Positions 1-8,452 of a DNA stretch of 64,000 nt are shown here, in pieces. The notes under the pieces were generated by a model. The model saw only the letters and a program-made list of their open reading frames with translations. It had not been told where the DNA came from and made no database searches. Source of the stretch: CAMLIZ01 sp036231905 (lineage in GTDB: Bacteria > Pseudomonadota > Gammaproteobacteria > Burkholderiales > Burkholderiaceae_C); assembly GCF_036231905.1 (NCBI RefSeq), contig NZ_JAZARE010000002.1:248001-312000 (forward strand), in the 5' to 3' direction. The position numbers and the translations under genes were made by a program. Each line of letters opens with the position of its first letter. Position 1 is the first letter of the stretch.

Positions 1-1220
1 CGCAGCAGCAGGTTCACGATGGTGCTCTTGCCTGCGCCCGAGCGCCCCACCAGCCCGATCTTCTCGCCCGGGCGGATGTGCAAGGACAGGTGGTCGATCA
101 CCTTGTCGCGGCCGTAGGCGAAGTGCACGTCCTCGAAGCGGATCTCGCCGCGCGTGACCACCAGCGGCTTCGCGTCCGGCTTGTCCACCACCGCATGCGC
201 GCGGCTCAGCGTGGTGATGCCGTCCTGCACCGTGCCCACGTGCTCGAACAGTGTGGCCATCTCCCACATGATCCAGTGCGAGATGCCGTTCAGGCGCAGC
301 GCCATCGCGGTAACCGCAGCCACCGCACCCACGCCCACCTGGCCTTGTGTCCATTGCCACAGCGCGACGCCGGCGGTGCTGGCGATCAGCCCCATGCTGA
401 GCGTGTGGTTGACGATCTCGAAGCCGCTCACCAGCCGCATCTGCTCGTAGGCGGTGACCATGAAGTCCTTCATCGCCGAGCGTGCGAAGCCCGCCTCGCG
501 CTGCGCATGCGAGAACAGCTTCACCGTCTGGATGTTGGTGTACGCGTCGGTGATGCGGCCGGTCATGAGCGAGCGCGCATCGGCCTGGCGCTGGCCCACC
601 GCGCCCATGCGCGGCACGAAGTACCACAGCGCGGCCAGGTACAGCACCAGCCAGCCCAGGAAGGGCAGCAGCAGGCGCAGGTCGAAGGCACCCGCCACCG
701 CGGCCATGGTGGTGAAGTAGATGGTGACGAACACGATGATGTCGGCCACGATCATCCAGGCCTCGCGCACCGCCAGCGCCGTCTGCATCACCTTGGTGGC
801 CACGCGGCCGGCGAACTCGTCCTGGTAGAAGCTCATGCTCTGGCCGAGCATGTGACGGTGGAAGTTCCAGCGCAGCAGCATCGGGAAGTTGCCCGCCAGC
901 GCCTGGTGCTTGAACATGGTCTGCAAGGCCATCACGGCCGGGCTGGCAAGCAGGATGCCGGCCAGCAGCAGCAGGCTGCCGCGCTGCTCGCTCCACAGCC
1001 GCTGCGGCTGCACCGCCGACAACCAGTCGACCACCCGCCCCAGCATGCTGAACAGCAGCGCCTCGAACGCGCCCATCACCGCGGTGAACACGGTCATGGC
1101 CGCGATGTGCCGGCGCAGCCCGCGGGTGCAGGCCCACAGGAAGGGAAAGAATCCGCTGGGGGGTGGATCGGGTGGTGCATCCGGATAGGGATGCACCAGT
1201 TTTTCGAACAGGCTGAACAC
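1..1220 (-). CDS. ABC exporter, fused permease/ATPase (partial, C-terminal part missing)
   Basis: Half-size ABC exporter that would pump a substrate out across the inner membrane; the substrate is unknown. About 406 codons are visible. They cover the transmembrane domain (hydrophobic helices from about residue 30 to 310) and the start of the nucleotide-binding domain, which ends just after the Walker A motif GRSGAGKST. The rest of the ATPase lies beyond the left edge. I chose the GTG at 1220 because an AGGAG Shine-Dalgarno lies 6 nt upstream, the reading begins VFSLFEKLVHPYP, and no in-frame ATG lies nearby upstream. The gene stands alone here, 71 bp from the azoreductase stop on the same strand. 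The family assignment is secure, the transported substrate is not. Confidence 0.9.
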   Translation of the reverse strand, partial: MFSLFEKLVHPYPDAPPDPPPSGFFPFLWACTRGLRRHIAAMTVFTAVMGAFEALLFSMLGRVVDWLSAVQPQRLWSEQRGSLLLLAGILLASPAVMALQTMFKHQALAGNFPMLLRWNFHRHMLGQSMSFYQDEFAGRVATKVMQTALAVREAWMIVADIIVFVTIYFTTMAAVAGAFDLRLLLPFLGWLVLYLAALWYFVPRMGAVGQRQADARSLMTGRITDAYTNIQTVKLFSHAQREAGFARSAMKDFMVTAYEQMRLVSGFEIVNHTLSMGLIASTAGVALWQWTQGQVGVGAVAAVTAMALRLNGISHWIMWEMATLFEHVGTVQDGITTLSRAHAVVDKPDAKPLVVTRGEIRFEDVHFAYGRDKVIDHLSLHIRPGEKIGLVGRSGAGKSTIVNLLL

Positions 1221-1291
1221 GCCGGGCTCCTGATGCGCAGCCCGCAACGTTAACCCGCTTTGGCCGCGCGAGTTGGCGCGCCCTCAGGGCC

Positions 1292-2011
1292 TCACGCCGC
1301 GTGCATCGCGATCGCCGGTTGCTCGGCGCCCGACCAGCGCACGGCCAGCCGCTCCACCTGCTCCAGCGCCTTGGCCACGGCGGCCTCAAAGACCGCGCCA
1401 CCGGTTTCTTCGCCCTCGGCGGCCACGGTTTCGATGTCGGTGAAGCCGATGAATTCCAGCACCGCGCGCAGCGCTGTATCAGCATGGTTCAGCGCCGCGT
1501 AGTCGCCGCCGGCGCCGAACCCCATGGCACCGCGCGATGTGACGAGCAGCGCGCGGCGTGGCCGGTCGCTGAGCAGCGGCTGGTAGCTCGTCACACCGTC
1601 GGTGCGGGTGATGGCGAAGGTTTCCCCGATGCGCACCACCAGGTCGGCCCAGGCCTTCAGTGCGGCGGGCATGCCGTAGTTGTACATCGGCAGGCCCACC
1701 ACCAGCACATCGGCGGCGCGCAGCTCCGCGACGAGTTGGTCGCTCTCCGTGAGCGCGGCCTGCAGCTGCACGCTGCGCTGCGCAGGCGGGGTGAAGGCTG
1801 CCTGCACCCAGTTGCCCGGCATGGGCTGGGGCGGTTGCAATGCGAGGTCCCGGTAGGTGTACCGGTCGTGCGGGCGCGCGGCGCGCCATCGGCTGGCAAA
1901 CGCGTGGGACAGGCGCCGGCTCCAGCTGCCGTGCGGCTCGATGCCGCCCCGGCCGGGGCGGGCGCTGGAGTCCAGGTGAAGCAGGTGAAGTGGCGTTCCA
2001 GGGTGGTGCAT
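1292..2011 (-). CDS. azoR: FMN-dependent NADH-azoreductase
   Basis: Cytoplasmic flavodoxin-fold oxidoreductase that reduces azo and quinone compounds with NAD(P)H. The N-terminal strand is followed by HLDSSAR and later SWSRRLS, the FMN phosphate-binding region of AzoR. PMYNYGMPAALKAW near residue 110 is the diagnostic isoalloxazine-contact motif. The product is 239 aa, a little longer than the usual 200. I prefer the ATG at 2011 over the upstream ATG at 2023, because GAGGA sits 5 nt before 2011. It is transcribed away from a LysR regulator gene, the usual arrangement for AzoR and its regulator, so control by that protein is likely. The family is clear, the physiological substrate is unknown. 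Confidence 0.85.
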   Translation of the reverse strand: MHHPGTPLHLLHLDSSARPGRGGIEPHGSWSRRLSHAFASRWRAARPHDRYTYRDLALQPPQPMPGNWVQAAFTPPAQRSVQLQAALTESDQLVAELRAADVLVVGLPMYNYGMPAALKAWADLVVRIGETFAITRTDGVTSYQPLLSDRPRRALLVTSRGAMGFGAGGDYAALNHADTALRAVLEFIGFTDIETVAAEGEETGGAVFEAAVAKALEQVERLAVRWSGAEQPAIAMHAA

Positions 2012-2119
2012 CGTGGTCCTCATGGATGAGATCGGTTGGTGGATGAGCAGACTCTATGGACCACGCCTGCGCCGGACAACTGGTCATTTCTTGCGGATCG
2101 CGCAAAATAAAACTCATCC
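2012..2119. promoter_or_regulatory. azoR/lysR divergent control region with TGGATGAG octamers
   Basis: The octamer TGGATGAG occurs directly at 2023-2030 and 2040-2047 (17 bp apart) and inverted as CTCATCCA at 2113-2120, next to the lysR start codon. Repeated half-sites between a LysR gene and its divergent target are typical of LysR binding, but these exact sites are inferred, not known. Confidence 0.35.
2108..2113 (+). promoter_or_regulatory. -10-like hexamer TAAAAC, 6 nt before the lysR ATG
   Basis: TAAAAC at 2108-2113 is followed by exactly 6 nt and the ATG at 2120, so transcription would begin at or next to the start codon. There is no Shine-Dalgarno. No convincing -35 box is visible. 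Confidence 0.4.
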
Positions 2120-3043
2120 ATGACAAGCCGCCACCTGCCACCGCTGTCCGCCCTGCGCGCCTTCGAGGCCGCCGCCCGCCACAGCAGCGCCCAGCGTGCA
2201 GCGCAGGAGCTGCATGTCACCGCGACCGCCATCAGCCACCAGGTGCGTGCGCTGGAGCAGTGGCTGGGGACACCACTGTTCGTGCGACGGCCCAGGCAGC
2301 TCGAACCCACCGCCGCCGGCCGGGAGCTGCAGGCGGTGCTGGCCGTCGGCTTCGACAGCTTTGCGAGCACCCTCGCCCGGCTGCGCCGCGCCGTGGGGCG
2401 GCAGACGGTCACGATCTCCACCACCCCCGCGATCGCGGCGCGCTGCCTGATGCCTCGGCTCGACTGGATGCGTGAGCACCACCCGTTGCTGGACGTGCAC
2501 ATCCACGCCACCCATGAGCTGGTGCCCCTGGACGGCAATGCCGCGGACGTGGCGGTGCGCTATGGCCATGGCCCGTGGCCGGGCGTGGTGAACGAACCGC
2601 TGTTTGACAACGTGTTCGTGCCGGCCTGCAGCCCACGGCTCGGTCTCGTGCGCGCGGCCGATCTGCCGCGCCACACGCTGCTGCACTTCGAGCCGCGCGG
2701 CAGCAAAAGTGCGCCCATCAACTGGGCGGTGTGGCAGGCGCAAGCCCGCGTGCCCGGGCTGGACCCGAGCGCCGGGCCGGTGTTCACCGATGAAACCCAC
2801 GCGGTGGCGGCGACCCTGGCCGGCCAGGGCGTGGCGCTGGTGAGCCGCGCGCTGGTGGCCGACGAGTTCGAGCGCGGCTCCCTGGTGCAGCCCTTCGGGC
2901 CGCAGCTGCAGGGCGCGCCGTTCCAGCTGGTGTGGCCGCGGGCACGCTCGGACGAGCCGGCTGTGCGCGCCATCCGCGAATGGGTTCACGTGCTGCGCAA
3001 GGAACTGGACGAGCTGTGCGGGCGCCTGCCTGCCAGCCCGTGA
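2120..3043 (+). CDS. LysR-family transcriptional regulator (GcvA-like)
   Basis: DNA-binding regulator of 307 aa. The N-terminal winged helix-turn-helix covers about residues 8-65 (LPPLSALRAFEAAARH, then a recognition helix around TATAISHQVRALEQWLG). A type-2 periplasmic-binding-like effector domain runs from about 92 to 295. The length and the LFVRRPR turn after the helix-turn-helix match the GcvA/AmpR-like branch. It is divergent from azoR, which is the probable target; autorepression is usual in the family. No Shine-Dalgarno precedes the ATG, but a -10-like hexamer sits 6 nt upstream, suggesting a leaderless message. The effector cannot be read from the sequence. Confidence 0.88.
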   Translation: MTSRHLPPLSALRAFEAAARHSSAQRAAQELHVTATAISHQVRALEQWLGTPLFVRRPRQLEPTAAGRELQAVLAVGFDSFASTLARLRRAVGRQTVTISTTPAIAARCLMPRLDWMREHHPLLDVHIHATHELVPLDGNAADVAVRYGHGPWPGVVNEPLFDNVFVPACSPRLGLVRAADLPRHTLLHFEPRGSKSAPINWAVWQAQARVPGLDPSAGPVFTDETHAVAATLAGQGVALVSRALVADEFERGSLVQPFGPQLQGAPFQLVWPRARSDEPAVRAIREWVHVLRKELDELCGRLPASP

Positions 3044-3049
3044 GTGCCG

Positions 3050-3823
3050 CTAGCGCAAGGCCACCCAGGCCGGCGCGTGGTCGCTCGGTTTTTCGCGTCC
3101 TCGATGCTGCGAGTCCACACCGCTGGCCACCAGGCGCTTCACCAGCCCCGGGCTCAGCAGCACAAAGTCCATGCGAAAGCCGGCATGGCGGCGGAACGCG
3201 AAATCGTTGACCCAGAAGGTGTACAGCTCGCTGCGCGCGGTGGGGTGCAGGTGGCGCGCACTGTCGATCCATCCTTGCGCGAGCAGTGACTCATGGGCCG
3301 CGCGGGTTTGCGGCTGCAGCACGGCGTCGAAGCGCCACGAGCCCGCGTTGTAGATGTCCTCGTTGGTGGGCACGACGTTGAAGTCGCCGCACAGCACCAC
3401 GTCCAGGCCACTGGCCAGCAGCGTCTGGGCGTGTGCATTGAAGCGCTCGAACCAGGCCAGCTTGTAGTCGAAATTGGGGCTGGGCACCGGGTTGCCATTG
3501 GGCAGGTAGACCGACGCCACGCGCAGGCCGTGCACATCGGCTTCAAGGTAACGCGCCTGGCCGTCGGTGTCGTCACCGGGCAGGCCCCTGCGCACTTCCT
3601 TGGGCGCCGCGCCGCGCGACAGGATGGCCACGCCATGGTGGCGCGGCATGCCGTGCCAGACGACGTGATAACCGGCCGCCCCGATCGGCTCATGCGGAAA
3701 CGTCGCATCGCCGGTCTTGATCTCCTGCAGGCAGGCGATGTCCGGCTGCGTTTCGCCCAGCCACTCCAGCAGCCGCGGCATGCGGCCCTTCACACCGTTG
3801 ACGTTGAAGGTGGCGATCTTCAT
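3050..3823 (-). CDS. xth: Exodeoxyribonuclease III
   Basis: Mg-dependent AP endonuclease and 3'-5' exonuclease of base excision repair, 257 aa from the ATG at 3823. All endonuclease/exonuclease/phosphatase motifs are present: MKIATFNVNG at the start, CLQEIKTGD with the metal-binding Glu, GDFNVVPTNEDIY with catalytic Asp and Asn, RMDFVLLSP, and PSDHAPAW with the catalytic His. An ATG three codons upstream (3832) is possible, but 3823 gives the family's usual N-terminus. It converges on lysR with 6 bp between the stops. A second Xth-type gene lies at 48288, so the genome has at least two ExoIII paralogues. Confidence 0.93.
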   Translation of the reverse strand: MKIATFNVNGVKGRMPRLLEWLGETQPDIACLQEIKTGDATFPHEPIGAAGYHVVWHGMPRHHGVAILSRGAAPKEVRRGLPGDDTDGQARYLEADVHGLRVASVYLPNGNPVPSPNFDYKLAWFERFNAHAQTLLASGLDVVLCGDFNVVPTNEDIYNAGSWRFDAVLQPQTRAAHESLLAQGWIDSARHLHPTARSELYTFWVNDFAFRRHAGFRMDFVLLSPGLVKRLVASGVDSQHRGREKPSDHAPAWVALR

Positions 3824-3986
3824 GGCAGGCATTCCATCTCGGCCGAAGGTGGGCAGTACCCGTGCCCGGCGACGCGGACTTTGTGTCCATCGGCCGCAGC
3901 GGCCCGGTCACCGTGATGAATCGCGCGGATCAATCCCACCACCCTGCTCGCCTTTTCCATCGACCGCAGGACGCACGGCTAACGCC

Positions 3987-4280
3987 GTGTTCGCCAAGTC
4001 GTTCCTCGTTGCGGTGACCAACCCCAAGGGCGACCTGTTCTGCTCGGCGCTGTTGCCCCAGTTCATCGACCCTTCGGCACCGCAGTGGCCGCAATACGCC
4101 ACCATCGGCGTGGTGTTCGGGCTCATCGACTTCATCGTGATGCTGGGCTATGCCGCCATGGGTGTGCATGCCATCAAGCTGCTGCGCCGCCCCGCTGCGC
4201 TGTGGCTGGACCGCGCTTGCGGTGGGGTGCTCCTGCTGCTGTCAGGGTCGCTCCTGGTCTATCGGCGCAGCGCCAGCTGA
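3987..4280 (+). pseudogene. LysE/RhtB-type amino-acid exporter, C-terminal remnant
   Basis: About 97 codons matching only the C-terminal half of LysE/RhtB exporters: FLVAVTNPKGDLFCSALLPQ (the family's TNPKxxxF...LPQF signature), then two hydrophobic helices and a final helix near LLLLSGSLLVYRR. Intact members are about 205 aa. The N-terminal helices are missing, and the upstream DNA has no matching reading frame before the xth gene begins. The GTG at 3987 only marks where the homologous reading starts and need not be used. The last 39 bp overlap the 3' end of the PAP2 gene on the other strand. It is most likely a decayed remnant. Confidence 0.7.
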
Positions 4281-5087
4281 AGCGCGCTGGCGGTATTGCC
4301 GGGTGAGCTCGATGCTCACCACGCACACCGCCAGCCACGCCAGCCCGCTGGCCAGGCCCGCGACCACGTCGCTCGCAAAGTGCACCCGCAGGAACACGCG
4401 GCTGCAGGCCACGGTGAAGGCCAGCGCCACCGCGCACAGCACCACGGCGAGGTGCCAGCGCTGCGGCACGAAGCGCAGCAGCACGTAGGCCAGCATGCCG
4501 TAGGCCACCACCGCGCCGGAGCTGTGGCCGCTGGGGAAGCTGTAGCCCGGCGCCGAGTAGATGGCGTCGTGCACCGGCCGCGCGCGGGCAAACACCTGCT
4601 TGAGCGTGGGGTTCAGCACGCCGTTGCCCACCAGGGCCAGCACCCAGCCGAGCGCCAGCCAGCGGCGGCCGCGCCACACCAGCAGTGCCGCGACCGCGAT
4701 GCACAAGGTGATGAGCGTGACGGCATCGCCCAGGTGCGTGAGCAGCGCGAAGGCCTGGATCGCACCCGGCGGCACGTGGCGGCCGATCTGGTCGGCCAGC
4801 GCCTGGTCGGCCTGGCCCAGCGCGGGGCCGCCGCCCAACGCCTCGGCGATCTCGGCAAACGCCCAGGCCCCGCCCACCAGCAGCCCGAAGCCAACCACCA
4901 CGCGCGTGAGAAGGAACACGGGCGGCGTGAGCGTGCTGGCCTGGTGCGGCACCAGCCAGCGGCGCAGCAGACGCCATGCGAGCGCGGCGGCCAGCAACAG
5001 CAGCAGCAGGCCCAAGAAGAACAACGCCAGCGCGTGGGCACCCACCCACGCTGCGGCCGCAATCAGCCAGCCTGCATGCTCAGTCAT
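4242..5087 (-). CDS. PAP2-family membrane phosphatase
   Basis: Integral membrane phosphatase of the type-2 phosphatidic acid phosphatase family, 281 aa. Such enzymes hydrolyse lipid phosphates such as phosphatidate or undecaprenyl diphosphate. All three active-site motifs are visible: KQVFARARP, YSFPSGHSSG and SRVFLRVHFASDV. Six or more hydrophobic helices surround them, and the N-terminal extension carries two of these. An in-frame ATG exists at 5156, but the ATG at 5087 has AAGGA 7 nt upstream and gives a plausible membrane N-terminus, so I used it. It is divergent from the aminotransferase gene. The substrate is not identifiable from sequence; BcrC/LpxE-like roles are possible. Confidence 0.85.
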   Translation of the reverse strand: MTEHAGWLIAAAAWVGAHALALFFLGLLLLLLAAALAWRLLRRWLVPHQASTLTPPVFLLTRVVVGFGLLVGGAWAFAEIAEALGGGPALGQADQALADQIGRHVPPGAIQAFALLTHLGDAVTLITLCIAVAALLVWRGRRWLALGWVLALVGNGVLNPTLKQVFARARPVHDAIYSAPGYSFPSGHSSGAVVAYGMLAYVLLRFVPQRWHLAVVLCAVALAFTVACSRVFLRVHFASDVVAGLASGLAWLAVCVVSIELTRQYRQRASAGAAPIDQERP

Positions 5088-5198
5088 CGCATCGTCCTTG
5101 GGCGCGTGCTGTTGCCATCGAGAGAGTTTCTCCGATAGCATCGGCGCCGGCCGCATGCCTCATGCAGCCACGTCGCTCGGACGGTTCCGGGCGCTCAC

Positions 5199-6455
5199 GT
5201 GAAAGCCAACTCCATGTCCTCATCGGGCCAGCGCCGCTTTGCGCGCATCGACCGCCTTCCCCCGTACGTCTTCAACATCACGGCCGAGCTGCGTGCAGCC
5301 GCGCGGCGCCGCGGCGAAGACATCATCGACATGAGCATGGGCAACCCCGACGGGGCCACGCCGCAGCACATCGTCGACAAGCTCGCCATCACCGCCCAGC
5401 GCGCCGACACGCACGGCTACTCGTCGAGCAAGGGCATCCCGCGCCTGCGCCGCGCCATCTCGCACTGGTACGAACAACGCTACGGCGTGCAGATCGATCC
5501 GGACAGCGAGGCCATCGTCACCATCGGCTCCAAGGAAGGCTTGTCGCACCTGATGCTCGCCACCCTGGACCGCGGTGACACGGTGCTGGTGCCCGACCCG
5601 AGCTACCCGATCCACATCTACGGCGCGGTGATCGCGGGTGCGGACATCCGCTCGGTGCCCAACACGCCGGACGTGGACTTCTTCGCCGAGCTGGAGCGCG
5701 CCATCAAGGGCAGCTATCCCAAGCCGAAGATGATGGTGCTGGGCTTTCCCTCCAACCCGACCGCGCAGTGCGTGGAGCTGGAGTTCTTCGAGCGTGTGAT
5801 CGCGCTGGCGAAGCGGCACGACATCTTCGTGGTGCACGACCTCGCCTACGCCGACATCGTGTTCGACGGCTGGAAGGCGCCGTCCATCATGCAGGTGAAG
5901 GGCGCGAAAGACATTGCGGTCGAGTTCTTCACCCTGAGCAAGAGCTACAACATGGCCGGCTGGCGCGTGGGTTTCATGGTCGGCAACCCCGACCTCGTGG
6001 CCGCGCTGGCGCGCATCAAGAGCTACCACGACTACGGCACCTTCACGCCGCTGCAGGTGGCCGCCATCGCCGCGCTCGAAGGCGACCAGCAGTGCGTGCA
6101 GGACATCGCCGCCAAGTACCAGGCGCGGCGCGACGTGCTGGTGAAGGGCCTGAACGAGATCGGCTGGACGGTCGACAAACCCAAGGCCTCGATGTACATC
6201 TGGGCCCGCATTCCCGAGCCTTATCGCGAGCTGGGTTCGCTGGAGTTTGCCAAGCAGCTGCTGGCCAAGGCCAAGGTGTCGGTCTCACCCGGCATCGGCT
6301 TCGGCGACTATGGCGACGGCCATGTGCGCTTCTCGCTGATCGAGAACGAATCGCGCATCCGCCAGGCCGTGCGGGGCATCAAGGCGATGTTCCGCGCCGA
6401 TGGGGTGCTGCAGCCGGCACCGGCCGCAAACGCCGAAGCAGCCGCGGGCCGCTGA
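5199..6455 (+). CDS. alaC: Aspartate/alanine aminotransferase, AlaC type
   Basis: PLP-dependent class I aminotransferase of 418 aa, related to glutamate-pyruvate transaminase AlaC and LL-diaminopimelate-type enzymes. IDMSMGNPDGATP near residue 50 and FPSNPTAQCVE near 185 are substrate- and PLP-binding segments. HDLAYADIVFD holds the Asp and Tyr that contact the cofactor. SKSYNMAGWRVGF contains the Schiff-base Lys, about residue 248, and VRFSLIENESRIRQA near the end carries the carboxylate-binding Arg. The start may be the GTG at 5199 or the ATG at 5214, and neither has a strong Shine-Dalgarno. The next gene begins 10 bp after the stop. The most probable role is alanine synthesis from pyruvate and glutamate. 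Confidence 0.88.
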   Translation: MKANSMSSSGQRRFARIDRLPPYVFNITAELRAAARRRGEDIIDMSMGNPDGATPQHIVDKLAITAQRADTHGYSSSKGIPRLRRAISHWYEQRYGVQIDPDSEAIVTIGSKEGLSHLMLATLDRGDTVLVPDPSYPIHIYGAVIAGADIRSVPNTPDVDFFAELERAIKGSYPKPKMMVLGFPSNPTAQCVELEFFERVIALAKRHDIFVVHDLAYADIVFDGWKAPSIMQVKGAKDIAVEFFTLSKSYNMAGWRVGFMVGNPDLVAALARIKSYHDYGTFTPLQVAAIAALEGDQQCVQDIAAKYQARRDVLVKGLNEIGWTVDKPKASMYIWARIPEPYRELGSLEFAKQLLAKAKVSVSPGIGFGDYGDGHVRFSLIENESRIRQAVRGIKAMFRADGVLQPAPAANAEAAAGR

Positions 6456-6465
6456 GCGCATCGCC

Positions 6466-7143
6466 ATGACAAGCGCCACGCCGAGCGTCGATGACTGCAT
6501 GGCGTGGCTGCACAGCCATGCACCCACTCCCGCGGACGTGCAGGGCATGGCGCGTTTCGGCATGGCCGTGGACCGGCGCATCGGCCTGTCCATTCCCACC
6601 CTGCGGGGCCTGGCCAAGGCTGCCCGGCGCGACCATCAGCGCGCGCTCGCCTTGTGGGACACCGGCATCGCCGATGCGCAGATCCTGGCGGCCTTCACCG
6701 CCGAGCCCGCCGCTTTCACTCAGGCCCAGATGGACCACTGGGTGAGCACCATGGACTCGTGGGACGTCTGCGACCAGGCCTGCACCAACGCGTTCGCCGC
6801 CTCGCCGCTCGCGTGGCAGCAGCCCGCGCGCTGGGCGGCCCGGCCGGAGGAGTTCGTGCGCCGGGCGGCATTCGCGCTCATCGCTGCGCTCGCGGTGCAC
6901 GACAAGAAGGCATCGGACGACGCCTTCGTCGCCACGCTGCCGCTGATCGAGGCGGCCGCCGGCGACGAGCGCAACTTCGTGCGCAAGGCCGTGAACTGGG
7001 CGCTGCGCCAGATCGGCAAGCGCAACGCGCGCTTGCATGCCGCTGCTGTTGCGCTCGCCCAATCGCTGCGCGAGCAGACCTCGCGCTCGGCGCGCTGGAT
7101 CGCCAACGACGCGCTGCGCGAGCTGAACGCCCGCCGGCCTTAG
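6466..7143 (+). CDS. DNA alkylation repair protein, AlkD-like
   Basis: 225-aa HEAT-repeat-like protein of the AlkD family, whose members remove alkylated bases from DNA. Visible hallmarks are RIGLSIPTLRGLAK near residue 35, WVSTMDSWDVCDQ near 88 with the conserved Trp-Asp pair, and ERNFVRKAVNWALRQIGKRN near 170, the most conserved stretch in the family. The start ATG is 10 bp after the aminotransferase stop, so the two are probably co-transcribed although functionally unrelated. It converges with the DUF1566 gene, leaving 7 bp and no visible terminator. Activity on a particular lesion is inference. Confidence 0.85.
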   Translation: MTSATPSVDDCMAWLHSHAPTPADVQGMARFGMAVDRRIGLSIPTLRGLAKAARRDHQRALALWDTGIADAQILAAFTAEPAAFTQAQMDHWVSTMDSWDVCDQACTNAFAASPLAWQQPARWAARPEEFVRRAAFALIAALAVHDKKASDDAFVATLPLIEAAAGDERNFVRKAVNWALRQIGKRNARLHAAAVALAQSLREQTSRSARWIANDALRELNARRP

Positions 7144-7150
7144 GCGGGCG

Positions 7151-8452
7151 TCAGCGGGACGGCTGGGGAACGGTGTTCACCGGCACGCCGGAATCGCCGT
7201 CGCGCAACGGCATCACCTGCAGCATGTGGTTCTTGTGGCCGAAGCTCTGGTAGCCGGTGTACGGGTAGTAGTACCACGCCAGCACGGTGCTCGGCAGGTA
7301 CTCCACCGACGTCCAGATGAACATGGACTGAAGGTTCGTGAACGGGCCGATGTTCACTTGCGTCCAGCCGGCCTGGTCGCACACACCCTCACGGTCGCAA
7401 CGGCCCTTGTTGCCGAGCGTCTCCTGGAACAGGTGCCCCAGCTCGCTGAGCACCACGCGATGGGCCACCGTGGTCCTCACGTTGTAGCCGCAGTCGGTGT
7501 TCGAGTAGCCGAAGTTGCAGCCGTCGCTGTTGACGTCGACGACCTTCGGCAGGCGCCAGTCGGAATAGCCACCCGCCGACAGCGTCCTCACCCAGGCATT
7601 CGCATCCGCCCAGAACTGCAGGCCGTTGCCGCCCACGTCGCGCAGCCAGGTGACGTTGAGCTCCGGGTCGTAGTAGGCATCGATCCTGCCGTCGCCGTTG
7701 AGCGATCGCGGCTGCAGGCTCGTGACCCAGGTGCCCTGCCCCGGCACCGACGCGACGGCCGGCTGCACCGGCGGATCGGACGGGCGCGGCGTGACCTTGG
7801 TGGTGGGCACGCCGCTGTCGCCGTTGCGCACCGCCATGGCATGCATGCCGAGTGTCTTGATGCCGTAGGCCTGGTAAATGCCCGGCATGTAGTAGTACCA
7901 GGCGAAGGGGCCCAGCGGGCCGGTGTAAGACAGGTTCGTCCAGTAGAAGTAGGGCCGCACGTTGTAGAAAGGCCCGGTGTTGAGCAGCCCCCACGCCCCT
8001 TGCCCGCACTGGCCGCTGGCCTGGCAGTAGCCGGTGTTCCCCAGCTCCACCCGCATCAGGTATTCCAACTCGCTGAAGACGCGGCTGAAGCCCAGCGTCT
8101 GCACGTTGTAGCCGCAGTCGGTGCCCGCAAAGGCCCAGTCGCAGCCTGCCGGGCCCGTATCGACCATCGAGGGCAGGCGCCAGTCCGAATAGCCGCCGAT
8201 GCGCAGGCCGCGCGCCCAGCTCTGCGCATCGTCGAAGAAGCGGATGCCCGACATGTCGGCATTGCGCAGCCACGTGATCTTGAGCACCGTGTCGTAGAAC
8301 GCATCGGCTTCGCCGTCGCCATCCAGGTCCCGCGGCTGCAACGTGCCGGGTATCTGTATCGGCCCCATGCCGCGCGGCTGCGCGCTCGCGCCACTGAAAA
8401 CGCCCAGGCAGCACGCCAGGCCGAACGCTTGTGCAAGCTTGCGCAAATCCAT
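7151..8452 (-). CDS. Exported protein with two tandem DUF1566-type domains
   Basis: 433-aa protein with a Sec signal peptide (KLAQAFGLACCLGVFSGASA, cleavage near residue 25). The mature part is a tandem duplication. Copy 1 has KITWLRNADMSG, GGYSDWRLP and TDCGYNVQT; copy 2 has NVTWLRDVGGNG, GGYSDWRLP and TDCGYNVRT. Each copy opens with a DGDG- or NGDG-containing loop (LDGDGEAD, LNGDGRID) that resembles a calcium-binding loop and ends with GDSGVP. DUF1566 proteins are secreted or surface proteins of unknown function. Paired cysteines in both copies suggest disulphides. It is divergent from the sugar dehydrogenase gene, with no shared function evident. Confidence 0.8.
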   Translation of the reverse strand: MDLRKLAQAFGLACCLGVFSGASAQPRGMGPIQIPGTLQPRDLDGDGEADAFYDTVLKITWLRNADMSGIRFFDDAQSWARGLRIGGYSDWRLPSMVDTGPAGCDWAFAGTDCGYNVQTLGFSRVFSELEYLMRVELGNTGYCQASGQCGQGAWGLLNTGPFYNVRPYFYWTNLSYTGPLGPFAWYYYMPGIYQAYGIKTLGMHAMAVRNGDSGVPTTKVTPRPSDPPVQPAVASVPGQGTWVTSLQPRSLNGDGRIDAYYDPELNVTWLRDVGGNGLQFWADANAWVRTLSAGGYSDWRLPKVVDVNSDGCNFGYSNTDCGYNVRTTVAHRVVLSELGHLFQETLGNKGRCDREGVCDQAGWTQVNIGPFTNLQSMFIWTSVEYLPSTVLAWYYYPYTGYQSFGHKNHMLQVMPLRDGDSGVPVNTVPQPSR

